This document shows, in pieces, positions 11,659-13,653 of a stretch of 13,653 nt of DNA; positions within the stretch are counted from its first letter, which is position 1, and every line of letters starts with the position of its first letter. Location: assembly GCA_910578995.1 (NCBI GenBank), contig CAJTSY010000105.1, forward strand, positions 1 to 13,653, in the 5' to 3' direction. The position numbers and the translations under genes are program-made. The notes below the pieces were generated by a model, which saw nothing but the letters and a program-made list of their open reading frames with translations, was not told the DNA's origin and made no database searches. The stretch is from an uncultured Acetatifactor sp. GTDB lineage: Bacteria > Bacillota > Clostridia > Lachnospirales > Lachnospiraceae.

Positions 11659-13161
11659 ATGAGCTATTTATCGGAGTTAAATGTGTTACCTGAAGTCAAA
11701 ATCGGCATCGTGGCCGTAAGCCGCGACTGTTTTCCGGAGAGCCTGTCCGTGAACAGAAGGAAAGCCCTGATGGAAGCCTACACCGCCAAATACGGCGCGG
11801 ACAGCGTATATGAGTGTCCTGTATGCATTGTGGAGAGCGAAATCCACATGGTGCAGGCCCTGGAGGACTTAAAGGCCAACGGCTGCAACGCGCTGTGCGT
11901 TTACCTGGGGAACTTTGGACCGGAGATCTCCGAGACGCTTTTGGCAAAGCATTTTGACGGTCCCGCCATGTACATAGCGGCTGCAGAGGAAAGCCAGAAC
12001 GACCTGGTGGGAGGCCGGGGAGATGCCTACTGCGGCATGCTGAACGCAAGCTATAACCTGAAACTGCGCAACGTAAAGGCGTACATTCCCGAGAATCCGG
12101 TGGGAACCGCTGCGGAATGCGCTGACAGGATCCACGAGTTTATCCCCATTGCGAGGGCTATCGTGGGGCTTCATGACCTGAAGATCATTTCCTTCGGCCC
12201 CAGACCCCTGAACTTCCTGGCCTGCAACGCCCCCATCAAGCAGCTCTACAACCTGGGCGTGGAGATCGAGGAGAATTCGGAGCTAGATCTGTTCGAGGCA
12301 TTTAAGAAGCATGAGGGGGACGAGAGGATTCCCGCCAAGGTGAAGGAGATGGAAGAGGAGTTGGGGGCAGGCAACAAGAAGCCCGAGATCCTGCCGAAAC
12401 TGGCCCAGTATGAGCTGACCCTCCTTGACTGGATCGAGGCCCACAAGGGTTACCGCAAGTATGTGGCCATCGCCGGAAAATGCTGGCCTGCGTTCCAGAC
12501 CCAGTTCGGCTTCGTGCCCTGTTATGTGAACAGCCGCCTTACCGGCATGGGTATCCCGGTGTCCTGTGAAGTGGATATCTACGGCTGCCTGAGCGAGTTC
12601 ATCGGCACCTGCGTCAGCGAGGATATCGTGACCCTGCTTGACATTAACAATACCGTGCCCGATGACATGTATGAGGAGGCCATCAGCGGAAAATTTGCAT
12701 ACACCCACAATGACACCTTCATGGGCTTCCACTGCGGCAATACCAATACGAGGAAGCTGTCATCCTGCAGCATGAAGTACCAGATGATTATGGCCCGCAC
12801 CCTGCCCGAGGAAGTGACCCAGGGTACCCTGGAGGGAGACATTGTTCCCGGGGACATCACTTTCTACCGCCTTCAGTCCACTGCGGACAATAAGCTGCGG
12901 GCTTATATCGCCCAGGGCGAGGTTCTTCCGGTGGCTACGAAATCCTTCGGCGGCATCGGCGTGTTCGCCATTCCGGAGATGGGACGTTTCTACCGCCATG
13001 TGCTGATCGAGAAGAATTATCCCCATCACGGCGCGGTGGCATTCGGACATTTCGGAAAGGCGCTGTATGAGGTGTTTAAGTATATCGGTGTGCCTGTGGA
13101 GGATCTGAATTACAACCAGCCTAAGGGCGTGTTGTATCCCACGGAGAATCCGTTCGCGTAA
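11659..13161 (+). CDS. L-fucose/L-arabinose isomerase family protein
   Basis: A 500-residue protein of the fucose/arabinose isomerase fold, which interconverts aldose and ketose sugars using a divalent metal, usually Mn. Glu304 in VSCEVDIYG and Asp328 in TLLDINN are 24 residues apart, as are the metal ligands Glu337 and Asp361 of E. coli FucI. Histidines that may supply the third ligand are in NYPHHGAVAFGHFG (456, 457, 464). It is shorter than true FucI (about 590) and close to arabinose-isomerase length, so the real substrate is open. FucI-like relatives also act on other sugars. Other landmarks are GRGDAYCGMLN, LKIISFGPRPLNF, and FHCGNTNTRK. The start has AGGAGG at ideal spacing. It seems monocistronic, with its own AT-rich promoter region and a strong terminator. 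No kinase, aldolase or transporter for a sugar pathway is adjacent. Confidence 0.9.
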   Translation: MSYLSELNVLPEVKIGIVAVSRDCFPESLSVNRRKALMEAYTAKYGADSVYECPVCIVESEIHMVQALEDLKANGCNALCVYLGNFGPEISETLLAKHFDGPAMYIAAAEESQNDLVGGRGDAYCGMLNASYNLKLRNVKAYIPENPVGTAAECADRIHEFIPIARAIVGLHDLKIISFGPRPLNFLACNAPIKQLYNLGVEIEENSELDLFEAFKKHEGDERIPAKVKEMEEELGAGNKKPEILPKLAQYELTLLDWIEAHKGYRKYVAIAGKCWPAFQTQFGFVPCYVNSRLTGMGIPVSCEVDIYGCLSEFIGTCVSEDIVTLLDINNTVPDDMYEEAISGKFAYTHNDTFMGFHCGNTNTRKLSSCSMKYQMIMARTLPEEVTQGTLEGDIVPGDITFYRLQSTADNKLRAYIAQGEVLPVATKSFGGIGVFAIPEMGRFYRHVLIEKNYPHHGAVAFGHFGKALYEVFKYIGVPVEDLNYNQPKGVLYPTENPFA

Positions 13162-13179
13162 GAAATGGAATTTTGACTG

Positions 13180-13206
13180 CAGGGCTGCTTCGGCAGTCCT
13201 GTTTTC
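13180..13206 (+). terminator. Rho-independent terminator of the isomerase-like gene
   Basis: CAGGGCTGC (13180-13188) and GCAGTCCTG (13193-13201) pair over nine positions (one G-T) around the stable TTCG tetraloop, followed by TTTTC. It lies 18 nt after the stop codon. Confidence 0.85.
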
Positions 13207-13210
13207 ATAT

Positions 13211-13239
13211 TTACAGGAAGCATGTATAGCTTTCTGTAA
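13211..13239. other. Second hairpin downstream of the isomerase terminator
   Basis: TTACAGGAAGC (13211-13221) and GCTTTCTGTAA (13229-13239) form eleven pairs (one G-T) with a seven-base loop. No T-run follows on the plus strand. On the minus strand TATGAAAAC follows. Function is unclear. Confidence 0.45.
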
Positions 13240-13297
13240 TCGAAAGCGGCGCAAGGGATGTTTTTTACCAGAAGCGAAGGGACTGTCTCCGAAAAGA

Positions 13298-13357
13298 CTT
13301 ATTCATGAAAGGCTTATTCATGAAAGGCTTATTCATGAAAGATATATTCATAGAAAA
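13298..13357. repeat. 15-bp tandem repeat (CTTATTCATGAAAGG), three copies plus one degenerate
   Basis: Units start at 13298, 13313 and 13328, and a fourth, decayed unit reads TATATTCATAGAAAA. The period is a multiple of three, so an open frame from the repeat (MKGLFMKGLFMKDIF) exists. It has no ribosome binding site and continues into unrelated sequence, so I do not call it a gene. The interval 13358-13528 shows no recognisable gene. Confidence 0.7.
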
Positions 13358-13528
13358 GCCAGTCGGCAGACGGACATGGAATCAGCCAGGCGCCGCAGGT
13401 ATTTTTTATGCGCAGGCCGTCAATAAGAAGTGTGCCTATGACGCGGCACGCGGTTGGACAGTGACCAAAATAGTCCGGACAAATACAAAAAGACAGGTAT
13501 GGATCACCTGCCTGATTCTGTCTGATTT

Positions 13529-13653
13529 AATGGATGAAGACCGATCCAATGGATGAAAAACCGATCCAATGGATGAAAAACCGATCCAATGGATGAAAAC
13601 CGATCCAATGGATGAAAAACCGATCCAATGGATGAAAAACCGATCCAATGGAT
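13529..13653. repeat. 20-bp tandem repeat (CCGATCCAATGGATGAAAAA), running off the window
   Basis: A partial unit at 13529-13540 (AATGGATGAAGA) is followed by units at 13541, 13561, 13581 (19 bp, one A fewer), 13600 and 13620. A sixth is cut by the window end. Each contains the interrupted palindrome ATCC-AAT-GGAT. There are no spacers between units, so it is a minisatellite and not a CRISPR array. Confidence 0.9.

Noticed and set aside
1896..13161. A sulfoquinovose or sulfosugar catabolic cluster (sulfatase plus isomerase-like protein)
   Set aside because: The two genes are more than 8 kb apart with unrelated genes between, and no aldolase, transaldolase, transketolase or sulfolactaldehyde enzyme is present.
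13305..13556. Open frame beginning MKGLFMKGLF in the right-hand repeats
   Set aside because: No ribosome binding site, built partly from two unrelated tandem repeats, and no recognisable domain.

Overview
The window looks like a chromosomal segment of an anaerobic Firmicute, most likely a gut Lachnospiraceae-type clostridium. The evidence is moderately high GC coding sequence with AT-rich promoter islands, strong AGGAGG-type ribosome binding sites, a Cys-type sulfatase, an L-fucose/arabinose-isomerase-like enzyme, a RelP-type small alarmone synthetase, a LytTR response regulator and a DUF3892 protein. The organism call is inferred from gene content and not from any marker gene.

Layout. (1) 50-586 (-) is a 5'-truncated sulfatase remnant. 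(2) 587-1089 is non-coding: a near-consensus promoter whose spacer carries a 20-bp perfect palindrome, a 55-bp tandem repeat, and a long imperfect hairpin. (3) 1090-3371 (+) is a two-gene unit, an endonuclease/exonuclease/phosphatase-fold hydrolase followed by an intact sulfatase. (4) 3400-3490 holds possible alternative RNA hairpins, followed by a metallophosphoesterase at 3667-4632 (+). (5) 4700-5130 is a compact type I toxin-antitoxin-like locus: a 31-residue holin-like toxin on the minus strand and a convergent putative antisense RNA on the plus strand. (6) 5257-7991 (-) is a polar amino acid ABC importer (binding lipoprotein, permease, ATPase) behind a strong promoter with a cluster of ATGCAT motifs. 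(7) 8329-9021 (-) is a RelP-like (p)ppGpp synthetase. (8) 9334-9927 (+) is a GNAT acetyltransferase with a structured leader, converging on a DUF3892 gene (10150-10455, -). The space between them is filled by a 29-bp tandem repeat. (9) 10734-11435 (+) is a LytTR response regulator with no kinase beside it. (10) 11659-13161 (+) is a fucose/arabinose-isomerase-like protein with a UUCG-loop terminator. (11) 13202-13653 is non-coding and repeat-rich, and ends in a 20-bp tandem array that runs off the window.

The genes do not form one pathway. The only clear functional units are the ABC importer, the hydrolase-sulfatase pair and the toxin locus. The most interesting part is the toxin locus at 4703-5050. 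It has convergent RNAs, a 12-bp direct repeat giving trans complementarity, matching 5' ends of both RNAs, and a leader with a possible three-part GGAGGG / CCCTCC / GGAGGG switch around the toxin Shine-Dalgarno. Also notable are the operator-bearing promoter at 639-667 and the density of unrelated minisatellites (55, 29, 20 and 15 bp), all confined to intergenic spaces.
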